Shown one piece after another: positions 33,922-42,547 of a stretch of DNA of 56,105 nucleotides; the stretch's first letter is position 1, and each line of letters opens with the position of its first letter. The stretch is from JAEUSG01 sp964590225 (GTDB lineage: Bacteria > Fibrobacterota > OXYB2-FULL-49-7 > JAEUSG01): NCBI GenBank assembly GCA_964590225.1, contig CAZPWS010000017.1:1-56105 (forward strand), given 5' to 3'. A program made the position numbers and the translations under genes. The notes under the pieces were generated by a model. The model searched no databases and was not told the origin of the DNA. It saw only the letters and a program-made list of their open reading frames with translations.

Positions 33922-35110
33922 CACAACATATAAAGCATTTAAGGTACGCAGTTTCAGGAATAGCCGGATGCACTGGATGGTCGGGAGCGGCTCCCCTTTC
34001 TTCAAATATTCTTACCATTCGCTTTTCGTTAATAGCGGCGTTTCGAATTGCGTTTCTAAAAAGATCGGGAGATACCCTGCCAGAGCAGCTGCACGACACT
34101 AAAATCCCATCCGGTTCAAGCAGGGAAAGGGCTAAGCGGTTTAATCTTTCGTAACCCTTGACTGCCTGATCGATGCCGCGTGCTGACTGGGCAAATTTGG
34201 GCGGATCCAAAACAATGAGTCCAAATTTCCGTTTTTCGTTCTTCAACCGCTCCATTATGGTAAAAGCGTCCCCTTTTAAGAACGACACCTTGCCCGACAA
34301 ACCATTTAAAGTACAGTTTTGTTCTGCAAGTGTAAGAGCATTTTGTGAAGCATCAACGGCAACAACAGAGGCTGCCCCCCCCTTTAACATGTTCATTGTA
34401 AAGCCGCCAGAATAACAGCAGATATCTAGGCAATCTTTACTGCCCGCGAAATCCCGTATTCGAAGCCTATTGTTGCGCTGATCAAGATAAAAACCGGTTT
34501 TGTGTCCCTCTTTTAAATTCACAGTATAATAAAGTCCGTGCTCATTAATGGAAGCATAATCATTTGTGCTTTCACCATAAAGTATCGTATCCTTAATATC
34601 AAGACCTTCCTGCTCTTTAATCCCTTTTTCTGTCCTTAGAATAATAGAGAGCGGCCGTAATTCTTGCTCAAGAATATCAATAATGTCCTTAAGTGAATTA
34701 TGCACAAAAAGGCTTGTAACCTGAATAGAAAGATGTGAACCATAAGCATCAACCGTAAGACCTGAAAGTTTATCTGCTTCAGAAAATACCAACCTGCATC
34801 CACTTTCTGTGGTACACATTTGCAGAACAGATTTTCTTAATTTTATTGCTCCTAAAATCCTTGATGCCAACAATGACCTATCGGGCACAACGGATTCATC
34901 CCACGAATAGAGTCTAACAGTGATTTGACTATCTGGATTGTAACAGCCGTAAGCTATAAAAGAATCTTGCGAATCCACCAAAGCCACTATTTCGCCCGAT
35001 TTTACAGCAGGCGACGAATCGATTAAGGCCCCTGAAAAAACCCAAGGATGCCCGGCACGAAAAGGAGTTTCTCGCCCTCTTTTTACTCTTAGGCGCTTTA
35101 TGGGCGACAT
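33914..35110 (-). CDS. rlmI: 23S rRNA m5C methyltransferase, RlmI-like
   Basis: This 398-residue protein has an N-terminal PUA domain (RVKRGRETPFRAGHPWVFSGAL, residues 6-30 and on) and a class I SAM-dependent methyltransferase domain. The SAM motif is DICCYSGGFTMNML with VVAVDASQNALTLAEQN, and the catalytic region reads LIVLDPPKFAQS with LVSCSCSG supplying the Cys. The family includes RlmI, which methylates cytosine 1962 of 23S rRNA, and close paralogues with other targets, so the exact site is inferred. It lies 3 bp downstream of serA and overlaps ispD slightly. Confidence 0.85.
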   Translation of the reverse strand: MSPIKRLRVKRGRETPFRAGHPWVFSGALIDSSPAVKSGEIVALVDSQDSFIAYGCYNPDSQITVRLYSWDESVVPDRSLLASRILGAIKLRKSVLQMCTTESGCRLVFSEADKLSGLTVDAYGSHLSIQVTSLFVHNSLKDIIDILEQELRPLSIILRTEKGIKEQEGLDIKDTILYGESTNDYASINEHGLYYTVNLKEGHKTGFYLDQRNNRLRIRDFAGSKDCLDICCYSGGFTMNMLKGGAASVVAVDASQNALTLAEQNCTLNGLSGKVSFLKGDAFTIMERLKNEKRKFGLIVLDPPKFAQSARGIDQAVKGYERLNRLALSLLEPDGILVSCSCSGRVSPDLFRNAIRNAAINEKRMVRIFEERGAAPDHPVHPAIPETAYLKCFICCVE

Positions 35111-35113
35111 CCT

Positions 35114-36283
35114 TTACTTTCCGATTACTCTTACCTTAACTACTCCATCTATTTTCTTAAGTTTATCAACCACACCAGAATCAACGCTACTTGACACATC
35201 AACAAGGTTATAGGCCAATTCACCGCGACTTTTGTTAATCATTTCGAGAATATTAAGTTTTGCATCGGCAAGAATAGTAGAAAACTGACCAACCATGTTT
35301 GGAACATTTTTGTTAACAATGGCTATTCTGGCCTCTCCCTGTCGTTCCATGATTGTATTAGGAAAATTCACAGAATTAAGTATGTTGCCATTTTCGAGGA
35401 ACTCCTTAAGCTGATCTACCGCCATAATTGAACAATTATCTTCAGCCTCAGGAGTTGAAGCGCCAAGGTGCGGCAGACACACTGTGTTTGGAACATCAAG
35501 AAGCGCTTCGCTTGCAAAGTCCGTGACATAGGCCCCTATTTGTCCGCTTTTTAGAGCTTCAATAATATCTTTCTCAACAACAAGACCACCACGAGACATA
35601 TTTATTATGCGTACGCCTTTTTTGAGTCTAGAAATTTTTTCTGCATTTATAAAACCTTTGGTCTGCTCTGTTTGAGGAACATGTAGCGTAATGTAGTCTG
35701 AAGTAGCAATTAGTCTGTCGAGTCCCTTTGCCTTTTTAACTTGATGCGAAAGATTCCAAGCATGGTCAATAGATATAAATGGATCGTATCCCTCAACTTC
35801 CATGCCAAGAGCGATAGCACTATTTGCCACCATAACCCCAATGGCCCCAAGACCAATTACACCAAGTTTTTTTCCGGCAATTTCGGGACCAGCGAATTGC
35901 CCCTTATTTTTCTCAACCATTGTGGAAAAATCAGCCCCTTTCCCACGCAATGTCTTGACAAAATCAACGCCTGGAATAATTTTTCTTGACGATATAAGTA
36001 GAGAAAGGATGGCAAGTTCTTTAACAGCATTCGCATTCGCGCCAGGCGTATTGAACACTACAATGCCGCTATTGCTGCACTTGTCCACCGGAATATTGTT
36101 AACCCCAGCTCCCGCTCGCGCGATTGCAAGAAGTTCGGACGAAAAGGTGTTTTGAAGCATATCGGCACTACGGACAAGAATAGCGTCTGGATTTGGTAAT
36201 TCAGAGGCTATTTCGTATAGCTCCCGCGGCAACCTTTCAAGTCCCACTGACGCTATTTTATTGAGTGTCTGGATTCTGAACAT
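35114..36283 (-). CDS. serA: D-3-phosphoglycerate dehydrogenase (SerA, short ACT form)
   Basis: The 389-residue protein has the 2-hydroxyacid dehydrogenase fold: ILVRSADMLQN and RAGAGVNNIPVDKC in the substrate domain, the NAD loop LGVIGLGAIGVMVANSA, the catalytic Arg region INMSRGGLV, and CLPHLGAST with the catalytic His. A C-terminal ACT-like domain (about 320-389, IAIVNKNVPNMVGQFSTIL) is the usual site of serine feedback. It starts the serine pathway from 3-phosphoglycerate. serC and serB are not in the window. A GGGAGG ribosome-binding site precedes the ATG. It follows the barrel gene by 27 bp. Confidence 0.92.
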   Translation of the reverse strand: MFRIQTLNKIASVGLERLPRELYEIASELPNPDAILVRSADMLQNTFSSELLAIARAGAGVNNIPVDKCSNSGIVVFNTPGANANAVKELAILSLLISSRKIIPGVDFVKTLRGKGADFSTMVEKNKGQFAGPEIAGKKLGVIGLGAIGVMVANSAIALGMEVEGYDPFISIDHAWNLSHQVKKAKGLDRLIATSDYITLHVPQTEQTKGFINAEKISRLKKGVRIINMSRGGLVVEKDIIEALKSGQIGAYVTDFASEALLDVPNTVCLPHLGASTPEAEDNCSIMAVDQLKEFLENGNILNSVNFPNTIMERQGEARIAIVNKNVPNMVGQFSTILADAKLNILEMINKSRGELAYNLVDVSSSVDSGVVDKLKKIDGVVKVRVIGK

Positions 36284-36310
36284 GGCATGTATCCTCCCAA
36301 AAGATTTTTA

Positions 36311-37570
36311 TTACTGTATTTCTCCTACCTGAGAGCGACGCAGTCTGCCCCAGCGACCCTTATGCATGTACTGAACAGATATGCGTGCGGCATCTTCGCG
36401 ATAACCACTGCTTAAAACAGCACCATCAGCACGACGGTATCCTTCAATCGCAAAATTCAGCAATCCAAAATTACCCACCGTAGGGAGCGAGAAACCAATT
36501 GACCCACCCGTTTCTACTGTGCTATTTGTTTCTCCTGGCCGCTCTCTGTAAAACAGACCCAGCCGAAGTGGAATATTTTTAAAATAATTATAAATGTCTC
36601 GCCCTTCAGTAAAGCGGATTTCGGCTCCGAGTCCAACTTGATATTCAACATCCTGAACACTCTGATTCCTGAAAAAAGCCTCGCCGTCGGCAGCAATAGA
36701 AAGCCTTGGAAGCGGCAGCAATGCTAGCCCCACCCTAACGGAAGCTGGTATAGCTTCATAATTAACTTTTAGCGTTTGGGTTTGGACGGTGGAGTCTGCT
36801 GTAGAGGTTGATGACCAATACTGAATCGTCTGCCTTGTTATATCAACATCGGCATTGCCAACAGGTATTGTTCCACTTAAAGCAATTGTATTGCCGCCAA
36901 AACGGTAAGCAAGCCCCAAATTAGTCAACAGACCGGAATATTCAGCCTTTTGCAGACGGGAGGGGGTTAGCGGTGCATTTGTATCTGCAAAGTCAGAAAT
37001 ATAACGGCCCGATGCAACCTTTCCATGCAGCGAACCCAAAGAGAGGCCGAATAATAACTTTTTTCCCCAATTGTTAGCGTAAGATAATCTGCCACTCCAA
37101 AGGCCACCAAATAGAGTTCGCTTAACTCCAAAACCATCTTTATCGGTGAAAGAGCCGTTAAAGTCCACCGCCCGTTCGCGAATTATGGATGTCATGAAAA
37201 CGCCATACTTACCAGCCGGAATAACCATTTCAACAGAAGGAAAATCCTGAGCAAAACCCCAAGATTCATCTGTAGCACTTCTCGAACGGGTAATCTCCGG
37301 CAAATAGGAAACGGAGAAAATTGTGTAGTCAATAAGAGCAATCGAAGCCGGATTACTAACTGAATAATTTATACTGTCAAAAAGGGCAGAGCCAGAATTT
37401 CCCATTCCCCTTTCTCTTACTGAAGAGTGGTTTGAAATAAATCCGGCATCCAGAGAAAAAACATCCCCAGAAACAGGAAAAGCCGAATACGCCATTAGGC
37501 CCTGTGCAAAAATGACGAACATAGAGCAGAAAGCCAATAAAAAAAATGGAGCTTTTCTAAAATTCATCAT
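36311..37570 (-). CDS. Outer-membrane beta-barrel protein (PorV/UPF0164-like)
   Basis: A 419-residue precursor with a signal peptide (residues 1-27) and a pattern of alternating beta strands with Tyr/Phe girdles. The N-terminal mature part (DAGFISNHSSVRERGMGNSG and YSVSNPASIA) resembles the NPA-containing start of PorV/FadL-type barrels. T9SS needs a PorV-like barrel as shuttle, and the window has T9SS-tagged proteins, but I cannot show that this barrel serves that role. It overlaps the preceding lipoprotein gene by 4 bp (ATGATGA), which suggests a working pair. Confidence 0.6.
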   Translation of the reverse strand: MMNFRKAPFFLLAFCSMFVIFAQGLMAYSAFPVSGDVFSLDAGFISNHSSVRERGMGNSGSALFDSINYSVSNPASIALIDYTIFSVSYLPEITRSRSATDESWGFAQDFPSVEMVIPAGKYGVFMTSIIRERAVDFNGSFTDKDGFGVKRTLFGGLWSGRLSYANNWGKKLLFGLSLGSLHGKVASGRYISDFADTNAPLTPSRLQKAEYSGLLTNLGLAYRFGGNTIALSGTIPVGNADVDITRQTIQYWSSTSTADSTVQTQTLKVNYEAIPASVRVGLALLPLPRLSIAADGEAFFRNQSVQDVEYQVGLGAEIRFTEGRDIYNYFKNIPLRLGLFYRERPGETNSTVETGGSIGFSLPTVGNFGLLNFAIEGYRRADGAVLSSGYREDAARISVQYMHKGRWGRLRRSQVGEIQ

Positions 37571-38943
37571 CTCGCCTCGTACCTGTAATCAATTGCAACC
37601 CGTCTCCTGAAAATTACCTTTGCAATTCTATCAGAATTATCCCTGTCGGGACGGTTAGCCGCCGCAACAACAAACCGCAACGACTTTACCTCTTTATAAA
37701 GCGGGTCAGTCATTGCAACAAGCTGTTTATTTATACTGATGGTAAACGAACTATCGCTCCAGGGAAGAAACGATTTATATACAGCCACTGTATCTGACAA
37801 TTTGTATAGTCCTTTCCCGGAAATAGTTACGATTGCGCCTAAAGAATCAAGCAACTGGCAATAAACAACAAAATCAAGCGGTTGTCTTGCTTCTGAAAAC
37901 GATGAATCCGGTGAATTTGCTGTAAAAAAGGTTGCATGACTCTGCAATACTACAACCGAATCCGGGTTTAATCTGTTCATTATAGTATCAACCGCTATGT
38001 CGAAAGCAGCCCTATATTTGCCAACAGGGCTATTTGAGCTATTTTCGGAAGAAAAACAGTTGTATGTGGTTACCGATGGGTTGTTTTCTAAAGCCTCTCT
38101 ATTCGCCTTTGACTGTCGGGCAACCATTTCCGAAACTTTAGCAACTAATACAATTGAATCCCTAACAAGAGTATCCCGATAAACTTTTTCAGATGTATCG
38201 GGCGTAACAGCGCGAATTCTTTTAATGGAGCGTCCAAAATATTTTAGCACCGCTTTCCTTGACGGGTCGAGAGTAAACATTCCGTCAACGCTCCTTTGTA
38301 ATAATGCAACAGGAATTCTTATGGAATCCGCCGTGCGATGAATCAGCATTGAGTCAACAAAATAACGGTATGCACCTAGATCAGAGCCCCGTTTTATTGA
38401 AAAAGAGAGGTGACCACTATCGGCTGGAGCAACTATCTGATAAGGAGATAGCGAAAAATCGCCTAAAGAATTTTCTGAAAGATTAACAGCCGCCCCATTT
38501 CTACTGTATCGGAAAAGACGGAGGCCGCCACTGCCTGTTATGCCATGGGATGGGGCGCTACCGTTTACTACAAAAATATCGAGTGATAGCGAATCTATTC
38601 CAAAAGCTTCCCGCATACTATCGGTTGCAAACCGGCCGTTTAAGCTATCTACACCACCGCTTACTGAAGAAGCATAAAATTCAAGGAAGGAGAAAAAGGT
38701 GTCGCCTTCCAAAAACCCGTTACGGGACACTGCTATGGAACTCCAAGATGCCGTATCTCTCCCGCAAATAACAGCATCAATCCCATTTGCAGGGGTTAGA
38801 GACAGTGTTATTCGCTGATCAGGGGAAACTTTGTCTCTTGAAGAGACAAAATTAGAGGCAGCCATGTTTTCGCTGTCCATAAATGAACACGAGGACAATA
38901 GAAGGGCCACCGTAAAAAGTAGTATGTATCTTATATTCCGCAT
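37567..38943 (-). CDS. Lipoprotein of unknown function, paired with the barrel
   Basis: This 458-residue protein has a lipoprotein signal peptide with lipobox LLSSC (Cys19). The rest is beta-rich and polar, with repeated Asp/Ser/Thr-rich motifs and few hydrophobic segments. I do not recognise a family. It contains stretches such as SGHLSFSIKRGSDLGAYRYF, resembling beta-sandwich lipoproteins of the FCB group. Its end overlaps the outer-membrane barrel gene by 4 bp, so the two are probably made together and may form a surface or barrel-plug complex. It starts 27 bp downstream of the nadD-rsgA fusion. Confidence 0.6.
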   Translation of the reverse strand: MRNIRYILLFTVALLLSSCSFMDSENMAASNFVSSRDKVSPDQRITLSLTPANGIDAVICGRDTASWSSIAVSRNGFLEGDTFFSFLEFYASSVSGGVDSLNGRFATDSMREAFGIDSLSLDIFVVNGSAPSHGITGSGGLRLFRYSRNGAAVNLSENSLGDFSLSPYQIVAPADSGHLSFSIKRGSDLGAYRYFVDSMLIHRTADSIRIPVALLQRSVDGMFTLDPSRKAVLKYFGRSIKRIRAVTPDTSEKVYRDTLVRDSIVLVAKVSEMVARQSKANREALENNPSVTTYNCFSSENSSNSPVGKYRAAFDIAVDTIMNRLNPDSVVVLQSHATFFTANSPDSSFSEARQPLDFVVYCQLLDSLGAIVTISGKGLYKLSDTVAVYKSFLPWSDSSFTISINKQLVAMTDPLYKEVKSLRFVVAAANRPDRDNSDRIAKVIFRRRVAIDYRYEAR

Positions 38944-38970
38944 TAATTTGTCGTCGTAAAGATAATAATA

Positions 38971-40596
38971 TCACTCGTCCGCTTTCCATGTTAGCGGATT
39001 CTTAATTTGTGTGATGCGGTCCCGCTTTATTGATTTTTCTTTGAGCCGTTTTTCTGCCCATCTGTTTCTCCTGCTTTGTTTTTTTTCTAACTCAGCCTTA
39101 AGCTTATGCCAATTGTCAACTCTCTCTCTTTCTAATTTGCCTTCATAAACAGCTCTTAATACTGCACAATCGGGTTCGTTATCATGTCCGCAATCGGAAA
39201 ACCTGCAATTTTCGGAGAGTTTGTCAATTTCTGAAAATGCGGCTGTAAGTCCTTCTTCTGAATTGATTAAGCCAATTTCCCTAATGCCAGGCGTATCAAC
39301 TACAAGCCCTCCATTCGGCAAAAGAAAAAGTTCCCGACGGACAGTAGTATGTCTTCCTTTTCCCCGTTTGCTGGAAATGGCAGAGGTTTCCTGCACTGCT
39401 TCGCCGGCGAGCCTATTTATAATAGTTGACTTGCCAGAACCGGAAGATCCGATAAACACCGCCGTTTTCCCCTCTTCAATTTTGGAAATAAGTTTTTCAA
39501 ATCCGTCTCCCCACTTGGCACTAATCGCAATTACTGTTGTGTTTTTAAAAAGCAGCGAGGCCTCTTGAACAATTTTAGCATAATCATTTTTTTTGTCAAG
39601 CTTATTATACACAATTATGGGTTCACAGCCGGAATCGCACGACTGGACAACAAATCTTTCAAGCCTCCGAACATTTAAATCGTTATCTAATCCCTGAACA
39701 ATTATGATTTTGTCAATATTGGCGGCAAGAAGCTGCTCCTCTCTTCTTTTTCTGCCCGTTATTCTGGAAAAACAGCCCTTTCTCGGCAATATTTTACGAA
39801 TTAACGGAACCCCTTTACCGCTATTTATATCAAGTGCAATAAAATCTCCAACAGCAGGGTAGTTCGTGATGGCTCCTGATTTGTGCAGCATTTTTCCGGG
39901 AATCCTTGCTATTAGTTCGCCATTGGCTGAAATTACCGAATAATTATGCCTGTTTACTGCAATTACCCTTCCAGGAATCTCCCCTTTTTCTGCAACAATA
40001 GTAAATTCCCGCTCAACTACATTTGAAAAACCAAAATCGCGCAAATTATTGTATAAGGAATGTTCTGCAATATATGCAGCTACTTCTTCTGGAACCATAG
40101 ACTCTATTGAAAGCCCCATACGACAACGGGCTCTAATTTCAGTTGAAGATATAGCACACGGTTCAATAATAATATCAACCTTGTCAACATAGCCCGGCCT
40201 AAGAAAAGAGACAATTTCTGCTTCACTTTTTATTGCATCTGCATTACGCCACTTGATAATTTCATCTATATTATCTGCGCCAATAATAAGAAACGGTTTT
40301 GTTTTTTCGCGCTCAGCAACAATTCTTATTGTATCGATAATATATGATGGCCCTTGTCTATCGATTTCCAATTTTGAAACTTCTACATTATTTATGTTTT
40401 TGAATGCCAAAACAGTCAATTCGTAACGGGTAGCTGCGCTTACAGTAGGCTGTTTTTTATGAGGCGGATCTGCGCATGGGACAACAATAAGTTTATCGAG
40501 GGTAAGTTGTTCTATCGCCCCATTAACAACTGCAATATGACCGTTATGAACAGGATTGAAAAGTCCGCCAAAAATGCCAACCTTTTTTTTAGCCAT
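38971..40596 (-). CDS. nadD-rsgA: Fusion of NadD (NaMN adenylyltransferase) and RsgA (30S-assembly GTPase)
   Basis: One uninterrupted 541-residue frame holds two complete enzymes. Residues 1-184 are NadD: GIFGGLFNPVHNGHIAV near 8-24, PPHKK at 44-48, the ISSTEIRAR motif at 149-157, and the usual ending AAYIAEHSLY. Residues 185-541 are a full RsgA/YjeQ: an OB domain (PGRVIAVNRHNYSV), the permuted GTPase motifs NKLD (331-334), GSSGSGKST (383-391), GRHTT (414-418) and DTPG (434-437), and the zinc ligands Cys464, Cys469, His471 and Cys477. There is no linker. The DNA near 40042 (TACAATAATTTGCGC) holds a TAA in a shifted frame and an in-frame TTG, so a sequence error or internal start must be excluded. 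BamD-like overlaps it by 8 bp. Confidence 0.85.
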   Translation of the reverse strand: MAKKKVGIFGGLFNPVHNGHIAVVNGAIEQLTLDKLIVVPCADPPHKKQPTVSAATRYELTVLAFKNINNVEVSKLEIDRQGPSYIIDTIRIVAEREKTKPFLIIGADNIDEIIKWRNADAIKSEAEIVSFLRPGYVDKVDIIIEPCAISSTEIRARCRMGLSIESMVPEEVAAYIAEHSLYNNLRDFGFSNVVEREFTIVAEKGEIPGRVIAVNRHNYSVISANGELIARIPGKMLHKSGAITNYPAVGDFIALDINSGKGVPLIRKILPRKGCFSRITGRKRREEQLLAANIDKIIIVQGLDNDLNVRRLERFVVQSCDSGCEPIIVYNKLDKKNDYAKIVQEASLLFKNTTVIAISAKWGDGFEKLISKIEEGKTAVFIGSSGSGKSTIINRLAGEAVQETSAISSKRGKGRHTTVRRELFLLPNGGLVVDTPGIREIGLINSEEGLTAAFSEIDKLSENCRFSDCGHDNEPDCAVLRAVYEGKLERERVDNWHKLKAELEKKQSRRNRWAEKRLKEKSIKRDRITQIKNPLTWKADE

Positions 40597-41464
40597 GTTT
40601 CTTTATTTTAGAAACAAGCAGGGCAAGACTCTCTTTTAAGTCGTCAATATAAATTTTTAACTCGGATCTTCTTTCGTACGGAATGAGCCCGAAAAAATGG
40701 AAAAATTTATAGGAACTTGAATAAGGTTTAATCCGGATAAAATTGGCCTTCTCGTTTTCTTCGATACGCGCAATAAATGAAGCGCAGGAGTCTGCCATAG
40801 ATAAAGCAGCGGGATATTCTTTTTGATTGTAAAGAAGAAGAGCCCACTCATAGCGCACTGCCGCAATCCATCTACTGTCGCGATGGTTTTGTTCTATCTG
40901 ACGAAAGTAATGAATAGCAGACGAAGGATAACCCATTCTTCTGTATTGTTTTCCGGCTAAATACTCCTTTTCAACAATTCGCTCATCGCATTCTCTTTTT
41001 ATTTTTAGTACTTCCAGATAAAATTCACTACTCTTAAATTGATCCATAAATTGAGAGCACTCTTCTATTACTCGCTGAGTAGCGGATTGATCAAGTCTGG
41101 CGGGCAATGCCTGCTCAAATAACGAGCGACAAAGCCAATAATGCACTTCTGCAGAAAGCTCATGTGTTTCTTTAAAGTCCCTTTGAAAATAACGGAACTC
41201 ATGTTCGGCTGAAAGATAATCCTTAAGATGAAAATGACAAAGAGCGATTCGAAATTGTACTTCGCCCATTACATCATCACCAGGATAATCGAATCTTATC
41301 GCTTCGTAAGCAGCTCTTGCGTCGTAATATCGCCCCTTTTCAAAAAGAGCTCTTGCATCTGTTAGCCTCTCCAACACTGTAGGCTCGGTTGCTATCATAC
41401 GAGGCCCGCACGAAACAGCCAAAATTGAAAATAATAAAGGGAAAAGAATTTGTTTTACGGACAA
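40589..41464 (-). CDS. BamD-like outer-membrane assembly lipoprotein
   Basis: A 291-residue lipoprotein with lipobox AVSC (Cys19) and tetratricopeptide-type repeats: LFEKGRYYDARAAYEAIRFDYP, HLKDYLSAEHEFRYFQRDF and YRRMGYPSSAIHYFRQIEQ. This is the BamD/YfiO layout; BamD is the essential lipoprotein partner of BamA in inserting outer-membrane proteins. The start is a TTG at 41464, two bases after the cpoB-like stop; no ATG lies close. BamA is not in the window. The gene is followed by nadD-rsgA with an 8-bp overlap, so translation is probably coupled. Confidence 0.8.
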   Translation of the reverse strand: MSVKQILFPLLFSILAVSCGPRMIATEPTVLERLTDARALFEKGRYYDARAAYEAIRFDYPGDDVMGEVQFRIALCHFHLKDYLSAEHEFRYFQRDFKETHELSAEVHYWLCRSLFEQALPARLDQSATQRVIEECSQFMDQFKSSEFYLEVLKIKRECDERIVEKEYLAGKQYRRMGYPSSAIHYFRQIEQNHRDSRWIAAVRYEWALLLYNQKEYPAALSMADSCASFIARIEENEKANFIRIKPYSSSYKFFHFFGLIPYERRSELKIYIDDLKESLALLVSKIKKHG

Positions 41465-41466
41465 TT

Positions 41467-42273
41467 TCAGGGCTGCTTCTCCAATTGAGAAATGGCTCTC
41501 CGCGCTTCATCGGCATAATCGCTCTGCGGATATATTTTAAGAAGGTTTTTGTACTCAACAACCGCCTGCTCAACATCTCCAAGCCTTTGGTAAGAAGATG
41601 CTATTCTAATTTGGGCATCATCTGCTTTTTCGGCGTTGGCAAATGCAAACACCTTCTTGTAATTAGCTATTGCGTAAGCGAACTGCCCCATGCGAAAGTA
41701 ACTTTCTCCAATCCAATACTGAGCGTTCGAACTGTTTTTTCCCTGTGGAGCAACCCTTAAAACCTCCTTGAAAGAAACAACTGCATTCACAAACTGGCCA
41801 CTGTTAAAGTACGACTGGCCCTGGCGATACTTTCTGTCCTCTCCAGAAAGCTTCAAGGCGGAATCGTTTCCCGGACCAAATACCGAAACATCAAAAATAA
41901 CCGGTTTTTCTTTTCGCGGAGCGGTTTTTATTTTTATCCGTAGAGAGTCGAGCTCCTGATAGATCTGCTTTACCTCTTCTGTAAGAACTGTTAGCCTGTT
42001 TTCCATCTCCTCAAGCTTAGCCGTGCTTACAGAGGCCATCTCTTCAGAAAAACCTAACACCTGATTGTTCATATCGGTGACCCGTGCGTTAAGGAGTTCC
42101 ATATCAAGACGAGCCTGCTGCGCAACACGAAGTGCTTCATCTGAATTTTCTTTTACAGAGATTATATCAACTTCAGGAACAAGAAGATCTCCCTGTTTGA
42201 CAATCGGCTTATTTGTGGCGCATCCCACGAAACAGACTACGGCACAAAGCGAAAAAAGGGATAATTTTTTCAT
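41467..42273 (-). CDS. CpoB/YbgF-like TPR lipoprotein
   Basis: A 268-residue lipoprotein. The signal peptide carries lipobox CFVGC (Cys16). A coiled-coil region of about 45-115 follows (LDMELLNARVTDMNNQVLGF, ENRLTVLTEEVKQIYQELDSL). The C-terminal TPRs have the CpoB spacing (YRQGQSYFNSGQFVNAVVSF, YWIGESYFRMGQFAYAIANYK, YQRLGDVEQAVVEYK). CpoB works with Tol-Pal and the cell-wall synthases to coordinate outer-membrane constriction. Lipid anchoring is not usual in E. coli CpoB but occurs in other phyla. I use the ATG at 42273, which starts the signal peptide; the frame runs on to 42327. No Tol or Pal gene is visible. Confidence 0.8.
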   Translation of the reverse strand: MKKLSLFSLCAVVCFVGCATNKPIVKQGDLLVPEVDIISVKENSDEALRVAQQARLDMELLNARVTDMNNQVLGFSEEMASVSTAKLEEMENRLTVLTEEVKQIYQELDSLRIKIKTAPRKEKPVIFDVSVFGPGNDSALKLSGEDRKYRQGQSYFNSGQFVNAVVSFKEVLRVAPQGKNSSNAQYWIGESYFRMGQFAYAIANYKKVFAFANAEKADDAQIRIASSYQRLGDVEQAVVEYKNLLKIYPQSDYADEARRAISQLEKQP

Positions 42274-42326
42274 ACAGGACAAATATACAAATGTTAGCTC
42301 ACAGTCAGCAATATTACGGAATAACA

Positions 42327-42366
42327 AACGCTTTGCATTAGAAATCTTTCTAATGCAAAGCGTTTA
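42327..42366. repeat. Perfect 19-bp-arm palindrome with 2-bp loop
   Basis: AAACGCTTTGCATTAGAAA (42327-42345) and its exact complement (42348-42366) are separated by TC. It abuts the 126-bp double-hairpin repeat and shares the TTTCTAA/TTAGAAA words with it. In the second copy near 54881-54893 most of this palindrome is missing, as if deleted between short repeats. It lies between the cpoB-like gene and the flavoprotein gene and could act as a transcription block, though no T-run follows. Confidence 0.8.
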
Positions 42367-42490
42367 GAAAAATCATCACTTTACACCGAGTACTTCAAGT
42401 ACCAAATGGGTGATTTTTCTAAACGGGGTAATCCCAACTAATTCAAATAGTTCGGCGCCTTTGGTGCCTCCTATTGAATAAGTTGGGATA
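42365..42490 (-). repeat. 126-bp double-hairpin dispersed repeat, copy 1
   Basis: This 126-bp block matches 54761-54886 on the opposite strand at 121 of 126 positions. It consists of two imperfect hairpins: one closed by ATCCCAACT/AGTTGGGAT with an inner GGCGCC...GGTGCC pair, and one closed by TTAGAAAAATCA/TGATTTTTCTAA with an inner GTACTT.AAGTAC pair. No coding frame or transposase goes with it. It resembles a MITE or REP-type element. Confidence 0.85.
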
Positions 42491-42547
42491 AAAGCTTGCG
42501 ATATAAAGATTTGAGAATACGGAAATTGAGCAGAGTTGGGATAATGC

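Noticed and set aside
42327..42490. CRISPR array
   Set aside because: The repeated words belong to a palindrome and hairpins. There are no evenly spaced direct repeats with unique spacers anywhere in the window.
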